This document shows, piece after piece, positions 25,146 through 32,973 of a DNA stretch of 64,000 bases. The first letter of the stretch is position 1. Every line of letters starts with the position of its first letter. The DNA comes from Bordetella genomosp. 9 (lineage in GTDB: Bacteria; Pseudomonadota; Gammaproteobacteria; Burkholderiales; Burkholderiaceae_B), in the NCBI RefSeq assembly GCF_002261425.1, contig NZ_NEVJ01000002.1:558001-622000 (forward strand), written 5' to 3'. The notes under the pieces are model-generated. The model was not told the origin of the DNA, did not search any database, and saw only the letters and a list, made by a program, of their open reading frames with translations. The translations under genes were made by a program, and so were the position numbers.

Positions 25146-25709
25146 ATGACTGAACCCACCCAAACCGACATCGCCGCGCCCGCGCCGTCTGCGCAGCAGT
25201 ACGACCTGCGCATCCTGCGCGCCCTGCGCCGGATCACGAGGTCGATCGCGCTGCATTCGCGGCAACTGGCGGCGGTCAGCCACATCACCGCGCCACAGCT
25301 CATGTGCCTGCGTACGGTGATCGAGCGCGGTCCCCTGACGTCCACCGCCATCAGCCGGGAAATCCACGTCAGTCCCAGCACCGTGGTGGGCATCCTCGAC
25401 CGCCTGGAAGACAAGGGCCTGGTCCGCCGCGAGCGTGGCAGGGAAGACCGCCGCACGGTTTTCGTCACCGCCACGGTCCCCGGCATCGAACTCGCCAAGC
25501 AGGCGCCGTCGCCGCTGCAGAAGCATCTGGCCGACGCCCTCAATGCCTTGCCCGAGCTGGAGCAGGCCACCATCACCCTGTCGCTGGAGCGCATCGTCGC
25601 GCTGATGGAGCAGGGTGGCCAGGCCGCGCCGGCCGACGCCCACGACCATTCGCCCATCCTGGACGTGCCGACCTCCGGCCCCGCGCCGGAATCGGGGCTG
25701 GTGGTATGA
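25146..25709 (+). CDS. ectR: MarR-family regulator of the ectoine operon
   Basis: The 187-residue protein has a MarR winged helix-turn-helix: [20 protein letters not shown] (about residues 55-75), [20 protein letters not shown] (recognition helix) and the wing [19 protein letters not shown]. It is the first gene of the ect cluster and overlaps ectA by 4 bp (ATGA), so it is cotranscribed with the genes it probably controls. MarR-type EctR proteins repress ect operons in halotolerant methylotrophs; equivalence here is inference from position and family. I chose ATG 25146 (MTEPTQTD); the 30 residues upstream in frame come from the AT-rich promoter. Confidence 0.85.
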   Translation: MTEPTQTDIAAPAPSAQQYDLRILRALRRITRSIALHSRQLAAVSHITAPQLMCLRTVIERGPLTSTAISREIHVSPSTVVGILDRLEDKGLVRRERGREDRRTVFVTATVPGIELAKQAPSPLQKHLADALNALPELEQATITLSLERIVALMEQGGQAAPADAHDHSPILDVPTSGPAPESGLVV

Positions 25710-26254
25710 GCCAGGCCGTCATCACGCGCGCGGCGGATACCCTCGCCGCGCAGGACCTCTCCCATCTTTTCAGGACGCCGCGGGTCGCGGACGGCGCCGC
25801 CATCCACGCGCTGGTCGCCGCCTGCCCGCCGCTGGACCTGAACACCGTCTATGCCTATCTGCTGCTCTGCGAGCATTTCGCGCAGACCTGCGTGGTGGCC
25901 GAAAGTCCCGATGGCGGTATCGACGGCTTCGTGTCGGCCTATGTCCCGCCAGGGCAATCGCAGCGGCTGTTCATCTGGCAGGTCGCGGTGCACGAGCGCG
26001 CCCGCGGCGAACGCCTGGCGCGGCGCATGTTGCACGCGCTGCTGCGCCGTCCCGCGCTGGCCGGCATACGGCATCTGGAAACCACCGTCGGCCCCGACAA
26101 CCATGCGTCGCGGCGCACCTTCACCCGCCTGGCCGCCGATCTCGGCGCCCCTGTGGCCGAGCAGCCTTTCTTCGACAGGCAGCTCTTCGGCCAGGCCGAG
26201 CACGACGACGAAATGCTGATCCGGATAGGGCCCATGGCCTGCGTCCCGCGTTGA
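25706..26254 (+). CDS. ectA: L-2,4-diaminobutyrate acetyltransferase
   Basis: The 182-residue GNAT enzyme acetylates L-2,4-diaminobutyrate to N-gamma-acetyl-diaminobutyrate, the second step of ectoine synthesis. [56 protein letters not shown] (the acetyl-CoA-binding motif) and [20 protein letters not shown] are all characteristic of EctA. The start overlaps the ectR stop. A 102-bp gap follows before ectB, the largest within the operon. Confidence 0.95.
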   Translation: MSQAVITRAADTLAAQDLSHLFRTPRVADGAAIHALVAACPPLDLNTVYAYLLLCEHFAQTCVVAESPDGGIDGFVSAYVPPGQSQRLFIWQVAVHERARGERLARRMLHALLRRPALAGIRHLETTVGPDNHASRRTFTRLAADLGAPVAEQPFFDRQLFGQAEHDDEMLIRIGPMACVPR

Positions 26255-26294
26255 GCCTGTCATCGCGTTCCCATTGAAGTCGAGCAGGGCGTGC

Positions 26295-26308
26295 CGCCGT
26301 TCGCGGCG
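26295..26308 (+). other. GC hairpin with UUCG tetraloop between ectA and ectB
   Basis: CGCCG (26295-26299), TTCG and CGGCG (26304-26308) form a 5-bp stem closed by the very stable C(UUCG)G tetraloop. It lies within the 102-bp ectA–ectB spacer, 49 bp before the ectB ATG. No T tract follows, so it is not a normal terminator. Confidence 0.5.
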
Positions 26309-26356
26309 CCGCGCCCCAGCCCGGCATCACTCATCACCAGCAAGGAGAAAAACGAT

Positions 26357-27664
26357 ATGGACCTGAAAATATTCGATCGCATGGAGTCGGAAGTACGTGG
26401 CTACATACGTTCCTTTCCGGTGATATTCAATCAGGCGCGCGGCTCCCTGCTGATCGACGAGGAAGGCACCGAGTACATCGACTTCTTCAGCGGCGCCGGC
26501 ACCCTGAACTATGGGCACAACAACCCCCTGTTCAAGGCGCGCCTGATCGACTATCTGGCGTCGGACGGCGTCGTGCATGGCCTGGACATGGCCACCAGCG
26601 CCAAGAAGCACTTCCTGGAAACGGTGGACCGCGTGCTGCTGAAGCCGCGCAAGTGGCAGTACACGCTGCAGTTCACCGGTCCCACCGGCACCAACGCGGT
26701 GGAAGCGGCGCTGAAGATCGCGCGCCAGGTCAAGGGCCGCAGCAACATCATTTCGTTCACGCATGCCTTTCACGGCGTCAGCGGCGGTTCGCTGCAGGCC
26801 ACGGCGAACGCCAAGTTCCGCGACGCGGCCGGCTATCCGCTGAACAACACCACCTTCATGCCCTATGACGGCTACTTCGGGCCGGACGTCGATACCATGG
26901 CCTACCTGGAGCGCATGCTGGACGATCCCAGCAGCGGCATGGACAAGCCAGCGGCCGTGATCGTCGAGACGGTGCAGGGCGAAGGCGGCGTCAACGTGGC
27001 CACCCTGCGCTGGCTGAAGGAGCTGGAAAAGGTCTGCCACCGGCACGACATGCTGCTGATCGTCGATGACATCCAGGTGGGCTGCGGCCGCACCGGCAAT
27101 TTCTTCAGCTTCGAAACCGCCGGCATCCGCCCGGACATCATCACGCTGTCCAAGTCGCTATCGGGCTTCGGCCTGCCCATGTCGCTGGTGCTGATGAAGC
27201 CGGAGCTGGACGTGTGGAAGCCGGGCGCGCACAGCGGCACCTTCCGCGGCAACAACCTGGCCTTCGTCACGGCCGCCGCCGCGCTGGATACGTACTGGGC
27301 CGACCAGGCGTTCGCCGGCGAAGTCCTGCGCAAGGAAAGGCTGGTGCGCGACTGGCTGGAAAACCTGGCCCACAGCTATCCGGGCAGCGGCCTGGTCGTG
27401 CGGGGCAGGGGGCTGATCCAGGGCCTGGTCACGGCCAGCCAGCCGGAACTCGCCAACCGCATCGCGCGCAAGGCGTTCGAACGCGGCGTCGTCATCGAAA
27501 CGTCCGGCGCGCACGACGAAGTGCTCAAGCTGCTGCCGTCGCTGACCATCGAAGACGACCTGCTCAAGCGCGGCCTGGATGTCATCGAAGCCAGCGTGGC
27601 CGACGTGCTGGCCGAAGCCGGGCAATCCGCCCGCATCCTTAAATTCGGAGGAAAACGCCAATGA
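26357..27664 (+). CDS. ectB: Diaminobutyrate–2-oxoglutarate aminotransferase
   Basis: The 435-residue PLP enzyme converts aspartate-semialdehyde and glutamate to L-2,4-diaminobutyrate, the first committed ectoine step. Class III aminotransferase features are present: FFSGAGTLNYGHNNP, FTGPTGTNAVEAALKIAR, IVDDIQVGCGRTGNFFSFE, and the PLP lysine in ITLSKSLSGFGLPMS. HSGTFRGNNLAFVTA is also family-specific. A strong AAGGAG precedes ATG 26357 (MDLKIFDRMESEVRGY). The stop overlaps the ectC start by 4 bp. Confidence 0.97.
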   Translation: MDLKIFDRMESEVRGYIRSFPVIFNQARGSLLIDEEGTEYIDFFSGAGTLNYGHNNPLFKARLIDYLASDGVVHGLDMATSAKKHFLETVDRVLLKPRKWQYTLQFTGPTGTNAVEAALKIARQVKGRSNIISFTHAFHGVSGGSLQATANAKFRDAAGYPLNNTTFMPYDGYFGPDVDTMAYLERMLDDPSSGMDKPAAVIVETVQGEGGVNVATLRWLKELEKVCHRHDMLLIVDDIQVGCGRTGNFFSFETAGIRPDIITLSKSLSGFGLPMSLVLMKPELDVWKPGAHSGTFRGNNLAFVTAAAALDTYWADQAFAGEVLRKERLVRDWLENLAHSYPGSGLVVRGRGLIQGLVTASQPELANRIARKAFERGVVIETSGAHDEVLKLLPSLTIEDDLLKRGLDVIEASVADVLAEAGQSARILKFGGKRQ

Positions 27665-28059
27665 TCGTACGCAACGTCAACGACGTCATCGGGACCAAGG
27701 ACGAAGTCCGCACCGATACCTGGATGAGCCGGCGCGTGCTGCTCAAGAAAGATGGCATGGGATTCTCTTTCCACGAGACCACCATTTTTCCGGGCACCCG
27801 CACGCACATCCATTACCGCAATCACCTGGAAGCCGTCTGGTGCATCGAAGGCGACGGCTCGATCGAAACCATCGCCGACGGCAAGCGCTATGAACTCGGC
27901 CCGGGCGTGGTCTACGCCCTGAACGAAAACGACGAGCACTGGCTGTGCGGCGGCGAAAAGCCCTTGCGCGTCATCTGCGTCTTCAATCCGCCCCTGACCG
28001 GACAGGAAGTGCATGACAAGAACGGCGTGTATCCCCTGCCCGAAAAGGCGGCGGCCTGA
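27661..28059 (+). CDS. ectC: L-ectoine synthase
   Basis: The 132-residue cupin cyclises N-gamma-acetyl-diaminobutyrate to ectoine. Seen are MIVRNVNDVIGTKDEV, FPGTRTHIHYRNHLEAVWCI (cupin motif with metal-binding residues), GPGVVYALNENDEHWL and RVICVFNPPLTGQEVHD, all hallmark EctC sequence. Length is typical (about 130 aa). It is translationally coupled to ectB through ATGA. Confidence 0.97.
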   Translation: MIVRNVNDVIGTKDEVRTDTWMSRRVLLKKDGMGFSFHETTIFPGTRTHIHYRNHLEAVWCIEGDGSIETIADGKRYELGPGVVYALNENDEHWLCGGEKPLRVICVFNPPLTGQEVHDKNGVYPLPEKAAA

Positions 28060-28099
28060 TGCCGCGCGTCCGCCAGGAATCACGCAAGGAGATACGACG

Positions 28100-29023
28100 A
28101 TGATTTCACCCGCCAAAGACCGCTACGCGTCGCGCACCGACCGCAGCGCCGGCATCGTCGCCCGCCACGATCCCGTCGTGTACGAGGACGGGCGCTATGC
28201 CGACGCCTTGTCGCCGGAACAGGTGCAGGCCTATGACCGCGACGGCTTCCTGCTGCTGGAGAACCTGATCCCGCAGGCCGAGGTCGACGCGCTGATCGCC
28301 GAGATCACGCGCATGTCGCGCGACCCGACGATCAACCGCCGCGAGGAATGCATTACCGAACCGGGCAGCAACGCCGTGCGGTCCATCTTCATGGTGCATC
28401 AGCTCAGTTCCGTCATCTCGCGCCTGACGCGGGATCCGCGCCTGGTCAACGTGGCGCGGCAGATCCTGGGATCCGAGGTCTACATCCACCAGTCCCGCGC
28501 CAACATGAAGCCAGGCTTCAAGGGCAAGGAATTCTATTGGCATTCGGATTTCGAGACCTGGCACGTGGAAGACGGCATGCCGGCGATGCGGGCGCTCAGC
28601 TGCTCCGTGCTGCTGACCGACAACACTGCCTGCAATGGCCCGCTGATGCTGGTGCCGGGCTCGCACCGGCAGTTCATTTCCTGCATAGGCGAAACGCCGC
28701 AGGACCATTACAAGCACTCGCTCAAAAAGCAGGAATACGGCGTGCCGGATGCCATCAGCCTGCAACTGCTGGCCGAGCAGGGCGGCATCCAGGCGATGAC
28801 GGGAAAGGCCGGGTCGGTGGTGTTTTTCGACTGCAACACCATGCATGGGTCCAACAGCAATATTTCGCCGTGGCCCCGGTCGAACGTGTTCATGGTCTAC
28901 AACAGCATGGAAAACGTGCTGGGCGCGCCCAAGTACGGCCTGGCCCCGCGTCCGGAACATATCGCCACCCGGGCCGGCATCAAGGCGCTGTCGCCCCTGG
29001 ACGCGCTGAAGCTGGTGGGTTGA
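28100..29023 (+). CDS. ectD: Ectoine 5-hydroxylase
   Basis: The 307-residue non-heme Fe(II)/2-oxoglutarate dioxygenase converts ectoine to 5-hydroxyectoine. The EctD signature FYWHSDFETWHVEDGMP supplies the iron-binding His and Asp, and NTMHGSNSNISPWPR supplies the second His and nearby 2-oxoglutarate contacts. AAGGAGA lies 8 bp before ATG 28100. It is the last gene of the cluster; no dedicated aspartokinase (ask_ect) gene follows. A perfect hairpin terminator lies 38 bp downstream. Confidence 0.97.
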   Translation: MISPAKDRYASRTDRSAGIVARHDPVVYEDGRYADALSPEQVQAYDRDGFLLLENLIPQAEVDALIAEITRMSRDPTINRREECITEPGSNAVRSIFMVHQLSSVISRLTRDPRLVNVARQILGSEVYIHQSRANMKPGFKGKEFYWHSDFETWHVEDGMPAMRALSCSVLLTDNTACNGPLMLVPGSHRQFISCIGETPQDHYKHSLKKQEYGVPDAISLQLLAEQGGIQAMTGKAGSVVFFDCNTMHGSNSNISPWPRSNVFMVYNSMENVLGAPKYGLAPRPEHIATRAGIKALSPLDALKLVG

Positions 29024-29060
29024 ACGGCGCCCCCCGCTGACGCGACCGGCGTACGCCCAT

Positions 29061-29100
29061 GGCGCGAGACGGATTCAACGTCTCGCGCCAATTTGTTTCC
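29061..29100 (+). terminator. Terminator of the ect operon
   Basis: GGCGCGAGACG (29061-29071) and CGTCTCGCGCC (29079-29089) form a perfect 11-bp stem with a 7-base loop, followed by AATTTGTTTCC. The T run is interrupted, so termination may be partial. Confidence 0.75.
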
Positions 29101-29161
29101 CTTGCCGGGGCCGCGATAATTGCTATGCTTCGGCGGTTCTCGCGCCTACCCGCCGCTCGCC

Positions 29162-30040
29162 ATGTCCCTGTTCGTCCGCAGCCTGCATATCTATCCCGTC
29201 AAGTCCTGCGCGGGCATCGCCGTCGATGCGTCGGCGGTCGACGGCGCCGGCCTGGCGTACGACCGCCTCTGGCTGGTCATCTCCGGTGCGCGTTTCCTGA
29301 CGCAGCGGCAGGTGCCCGCCATGGCACTGGTCCGGACCGCGCTGACCGCGACCCACCTGCAGTTGAGCGCGCCGGGCATGCCCCCGCTGGAAGTGCCCCT
29401 GGACGGGTCGGAGCTGGCCGCCATGGCCGAAACCGTCACGGTCTGGCGCGACACCTTTCCCGCCCACGCCGAAAGCGCGGCCGCGGCGCGGTGGTTTACC
29501 GATTTCCTCGGGCTTCCCTGCCGCCTGTTCAAGATCGACGTCCCGGCCGCCGGCCGTGCCGTCAGTCCCGATTGGGTGGGGCGCTGGCGCGGCGAACATC
29601 GCGAACTGGCGGCCGGTTTCGACGGCAGGCATCTTTTCGGGTTCGCCGACGGCTATCCCGTGCTGATCGCCAACCAGGCATCGCTGGATGAATTGAACCG
29701 GCGGCTGCTCGCCAAGGGACGCGACCCTGTTCCCATGGATCGCTTTCGCCCCAACGTGGTCCTCGACGGTGACGACCTGGGCGCCTACGACGAAGACCAT
29801 ATCGCCTTGTTCGCACGGGGCGACGACATCCGCCTGGCGGTGGTCAAACCGTGTACGCGTTGCAGCATTCCGAACGTGGATCAGGCGACCGGCCGGGAGG
29901 GCGACGAGCCCGGCCTGATCCTGATCGCCACGCGCAGCCTGGACGTCGGGGTGATATTCGGCCAGAACGCCATCGTCGACGCGCGCCCCGGCGCGGTCCT
30001 GCGCGTGGGCGACCCGATCTCGGCGGAATGGAAGTTCTAG
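29162..30040 (+). CDS. MOSC domain-containing protein
   Basis: The 292-residue protein has an N-terminal MOSC beta-barrel domain (SLHIYPVKSCAGIAVDASAV, YDRLWLVISGARFLTQRQ) and a C-terminal MOSC domain with the molybdenum-cofactor cysteine in KPCTRCSIPNVDQATG. It resembles YcbX/mARC-type proteins, which reduce N-hydroxylated compounds using a molybdenum cofactor; the YcbX-type fused ferredoxin domain is absent, so an electron donor must be supplied in trans. I chose ATG 29162 (MSLFVRSLHIYPVKS). Confidence 0.88.
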   Translation: MSLFVRSLHIYPVKSCAGIAVDASAVDGAGLAYDRLWLVISGARFLTQRQVPAMALVRTALTATHLQLSAPGMPPLEVPLDGSELAAMAETVTVWRDTFPAHAESAAAARWFTDFLGLPCRLFKIDVPAAGRAVSPDWVGRWRGEHRELAAGFDGRHLFGFADGYPVLIANQASLDELNRRLLAKGRDPVPMDRFRPNVVLDGDDLGAYDEDHIALFARGDDIRLAVVKPCTRCSIPNVDQATGREGDEPGLILIATRSLDVGVIFGQNAIVDARPGAVLRVGDPISAEWKF

Positions 30041-30059
30041 CGTCCGGCGCGGCGTCCCG

Positions 30060-30377
30060 CTACGCCGCCGACAGCTTCAACCCGATCAGCCCGGCGACGA
30101 TCAGGCCGACGCTGGCCAGGCGCACCCAGCCCATGCTTTCCCCGAACAGGATGACGCCGGCGATGAAGGCGCCCACCGTGCCGATGCCCACCCATACCGC
30201 GTAGGCCGTGCCCAGCGGCAGCGTGCGCATGGCGATCGCCAGCAGCCAGACGCTGGCCACCATGCCGACGATGGTGATGGCGGACGGAACGAGCCGGGTA
30301 AAGCCGTCCGTGTATTTCAGGCCCACGGCCCAGACGACTTCGCATAATCCGGCGACGAACAGAATGACCCAGGTCAT
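30060..30377 (-). CDS. sugE: Small multidrug resistance transporter, SugE/Gdx type
   Basis: The 105-residue protein has four transmembrane helices, with the essential glutamate in [20 protein letters not shown] (Glu near residue 13). The sequence fits the SugE/Gdx guanidinium exporter branch better than EmrE. Typical SugE stretches are [29 protein letters not shown] and GVILFGES. Start MTWVILF gives the standard length. I found no recognisable guanidine riboswitch in the leader. It is divergent from the ferredoxin reductase gene. Confidence 0.9.
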   Translation of the reverse strand: MTWVILFVAGLCEVVWAVGLKYTDGFTRLVPSAITIVGMVASVWLLAIAMRTLPLGTAYAVWVGIGTVGAFIAGVILFGESMGWVRLASVGLIVAGLIGLKLSAA

Positions 30378-30412
30378 GGACGGCTTTCCGGCGCATAGCC
30401 TGCGATGGCGGC

Positions 30413-30448
30413 TCCGGGTGCGCCTGTCCCGGAACGGCAAAAATTATA
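30413..30448. promoter_or_regulatory. Divergent promoter region, sugE / ferredoxin reductase
   Basis: On the − strand TATAAT occupies 30443-30448. On the + strand TAGAAT at 30447-30452 overlaps it, so the two -10 boxes compete for the same DNA. No clear -35 is seen for either. The inverted repeat TCCGGG-N9-CCCGGA (30413-30433) falls in the sugE leader and could be an operator or a leader hairpin. Confidence 0.4.
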
Positions 30449-30495
30449 GAATGTCCGATTCGGCACCCCTTACGCTCCACTGCTACCGACGCGCC

Positions 30496-31542
30496 ATGAC
30501 GTTCCAGGTCACCCTCACGCCCAGCCAACACCAGTTCAAAATAGAAGACGGCCAGACCGTGCTCGATGCCGCCCTGGCCGCGGGCTACGTCCTGCCGTAC
30601 AGCTGCCGCAGCGGCGCTTGTTCCACCTGCAAGGGCAAGGTGCTGTCCGGCGACTACGACGCGGGGCCTTATCCGGCCCAGATCCTGGCGCCCGAAGAGC
30701 TGGCCGCCGGCTATACCCTGCTGTGCCAGGCGCGTCCTTCGTCGGACCTGCTGGTCGAATCGGCCGAAGTCCGGCTGGCCAGCGATATCCAGATCCGCAA
30801 GCTGCCGGTGCGCGTGCAGACCCTGGAGCGCATCGGGCCGGATGTGGCGGTCATCAAATTGCAACTGCCCGCTTCGGAGACGTTTCGCTTCCATGCCGGG
30901 CAATACGTCGAGCTGATCCTGAAGGAAGGCCGGCGCCGCAGCTATTCCATGGCGACGCCGCCCCATGCCGGCAGTCCGCTCGAGCTGCACATCCGCCACA
31001 TGCCCGGCGGCTACTTCACCGATCACGTGTTCGGCGCCGGCGCCACGCAGATGAAAGAACGCGAGATCCTGCGCATCGAAGGACCCTTCGGCTCCTTCTT
31101 CCTGCGCGAGGACAGCGACAAGCCCATCGTGCTGCTGGCCAGCGGCACCGGTTTCGCGCCGATCAAGGCCATCGTGGAACATATGATCCACAAGCAGATC
31201 GGCCGGCCGGTCGTGCTCTATTGGGGCGGCCGGCGCCCCCAGGACCTGTACATGGATGCCCTGGCGGCGTCGTGGGCGGACAGCCTGCCCGATTTCCGCT
31301 ACGTGCCGGTGGTTTCCGACAGCCTGCCGGAAGACGGCTGGACCGGCCGTACCGGTTTCGTGCACGAAGCGGTCATGTTCGACCTGCCGGATCTTTCCGG
31401 TCATCAGGTGTATGCTTGCGGCGCCCCGGTCATGGTGGACGCGGCGCGCCGCGAGTTCTCCGGCCAGTGCGGCCTGCCGCCGGAAGAGTTCTTCGCCGAC
31501 GCCTTCACGTCCGAAGCGGATCTGGCCAAGGCCCGTCCTTGA
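30496..31542 (+). CDS. Ferredoxin-type NAD(P)H-flavin oxidoreductase (CDP-6-deoxy-glucoseen reductase-like)
   Basis: The 348-residue protein combines an N-terminal plant-type [2Fe-2S] ferredoxin (Cys37, Cys42, Cys45, Cys77 in YSCRSGACSTC…LLCQAR), an FAD-binding domain with RRRSYSMATPP, and an NAD(P)-binding domain with VLLASGTGFAPIKAI and QVYACGAPVMVDA. Homologues are commonly annotated AscD/CDP-6-deoxy-delta-3,4-glucoseen reductase, but no deoxysugar genes are near, so it is more likely a general electron donor to an unidentified oxygenase or reductase. ATG 30496 fits the family; an in-frame ATG at 30451 would add 15 unrelated residues. Confidence 0.85.
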   Translation: MTFQVTLTPSQHQFKIEDGQTVLDAALAAGYVLPYSCRSGACSTCKGKVLSGDYDAGPYPAQILAPEELAAGYTLLCQARPSSDLLVESAEVRLASDIQIRKLPVRVQTLERIGPDVAVIKLQLPASETFRFHAGQYVELILKEGRRRSYSMATPPHAGSPLELHIRHMPGGYFTDHVFGAGATQMKEREILRIEGPFGSFFLREDSDKPIVLLASGTGFAPIKAIVEHMIHKQIGRPVVLYWGGRRPQDLYMDALAASWADSLPDFRYVPVVSDSLPEDGWTGRTGFVHEAVMFDLPDLSGHQVYACGAPVMVDAARREFSGQCGLPPEEFFADAFTSEADLAKARP

Positions 31543-31712
31543 TCCGCCGTAATTGACATAGGCGCTTACAAGCCGACGGATGGCGAAGCGATTCAACGCT
31601 CGCGCCAACGCTCCGGCGGCTGGCGGCAAGGTAAACTTCCTTCCCGTAATTTCAACGGGATTCCGCGCACGCGGCTGCGGCGGCCCGATGCGTACCCAGG
31701 AGCTTGGCGCGA

Positions 31713-32969
31713 ATGAGAATTGCGGTATTGGGAGCTGGCATCATCGGCATTTCCACGGCGTGGTGGTTGCGCCAGGCCGGACATGATGTCGTGGTCTTGG
31801 ACCGGCGCACCGGTCCGGCCCAGGAAACCAGTCTTGCCAATGGCGCTCAGATATCCGTCTCGTACGCCGAACCCTGGGCCAATCCGCAGGCTCCGCTGAA
31901 GCTGCTGAAATGGCTGGGCCGCGAAGACGCTCCCCTGCTGTTCCGTCCGCAACTGGACTGGCGCCAATGGGCCTGGGGACTCGCCTTCCTGCGCGAATGC
32001 CTGCCCGGCCGGCTGGCGCCGAATATCCGCGCCATGGTTCGCATGGCCGAGTACAGCCGCGCGACCTTGCGCGGCATGCGCGCGGAACTGGGCATCCAGT
32101 ACGACCACCTGGAACGCGGCATCCTGAATTTCTATCGCGACCCGCACGAATTCGAGCTTTCGCAGAAGGCCGCGGGCGTCATGCGCGACTTCGGCGTCGA
32201 GCGCCGCATCCTGTCCGCCGATGAAGTCGTCGCCCTGGAGCCGGCCCTGGCGTCGCAGCGCCATCGCATCGTCGGGGGCGATTACACGCCGGAAGACGAA
32301 AGCGGCGACGTGCATCTGTTCGCGGTCGCGCTGGCCCAGCGTTGCGCCGACGCCGGCGTCGAGTTCCACTATTCCACGCAGGTGACCCGGCTGGTGTCCA
32401 TCGGCGGGCGCGTCGACGCGGTGGAGATCCTCGACCCGCAAGGTGGCTATGGGCAGGTCGCGGCGGATGCCTATGTCGTGGCGATGGGCAGCTACACCCC
32501 GCTGCTGGTGCGTCCGCTGGGCGTGCCCTGCAATGTCTATCCCGCCAAGGGCTATTCCGCCACTTTCCCGGTCCTGGACCCGGTGGCGGCGCCCAGCGTC
32601 AGCCTGACCGACAGCAGCCGCAAGATCGTTTTTTCGCGCCTGGGCAATCGCCTGCGGATGGCCGGAACGGCCGAATTCGCGGGTTACTCGCGCGCATTGA
32701 ATCCCCAGCGCTGCCAGGCCATGACGGACCTGGCGCGCGAGCTTTTTCCCGGCGCGCTCGATTTCGAGCGCGTCGTTTACTGGTCGGGCCTGCGTCCGTC
32801 CACTCCGTCGAACGTGCCCCTGATCGGCCGCACCCGCATACCGAACCTGTACTTGAATACGGGACACGGCACGCTGGGATGGACGATGGGGGCGGGTTCG
32901 GGCCGGGCTCTGGCCGATCTGCTCAGCGGACGCGCGCCAGAACCGGAGTTTCCTTTCCTCGGCATGTAG
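31713..32969 (+). CDS. dadA: D-amino acid dehydrogenase-like FAD oxidoreductase
   Basis: The 418-residue DAO-family flavoprotein has the dinucleotide-binding motif VLGAGIIGISTAWWLRQAG (residues 5-23), the DadA-like DRRTGPAQETSLANGAQIS segment and the C-terminal FAD contact LNTGHGTLGWTMGAGSG. It oxidatively deaminates D-amino acids to 2-oxoacids and passes electrons to the respiratory chain. AGGAG at 31698-31702 favours ATG 31713 over the in-frame TTG at 31704. No alanine racemase gene (dadX) is adjacent. The binding-protein gene follows 4 bp later and is probably cotranscribed. Confidence 0.85.
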   Translation: MRIAVLGAGIIGISTAWWLRQAGHDVVVLDRRTGPAQETSLANGAQISVSYAEPWANPQAPLKLLKWLGREDAPLLFRPQLDWRQWAWGLAFLRECLPGRLAPNIRAMVRMAEYSRATLRGMRAELGIQYDHLERGILNFYRDPHEFELSQKAAGVMRDFGVERRILSADEVVALEPALASQRHRIVGGDYTPEDESGDVHLFAVALAQRCADAGVEFHYSTQVTRLVSIGGRVDAVEILDPQGGYGQVAADAYVVAMGSYTPLLVRPLGVPCNVYPAKGYSATFPVLDPVAAPSVSLTDSSRKIVFSRLGNRLRMAGTAEFAGYSRALNPQRCQAMTDLARELFPGALDFERVVYWSGLRPSTPSNVPLIGRTRIPNLYLNTGHGTLGWTMGAGSGRALADLLSGRAPEPEFPFLGM

Positions 32970-32973
32970 ACCT

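Noticed and set aside
30378..30450. Possible guanidine riboswitch in the sugE leader
   Set aside because: SugE-type genes are often under guanidine riboswitches, but I see neither paired ACGR-loop hairpins (mini-ykkC) nor a convincing ykkC-III core.
31553..31581. Promoter before dadA starting with a perfect TTGACA
   Set aside because: The hexamers 16-18 bp downstream match TATAAT poorly, so the full promoter is not supported.
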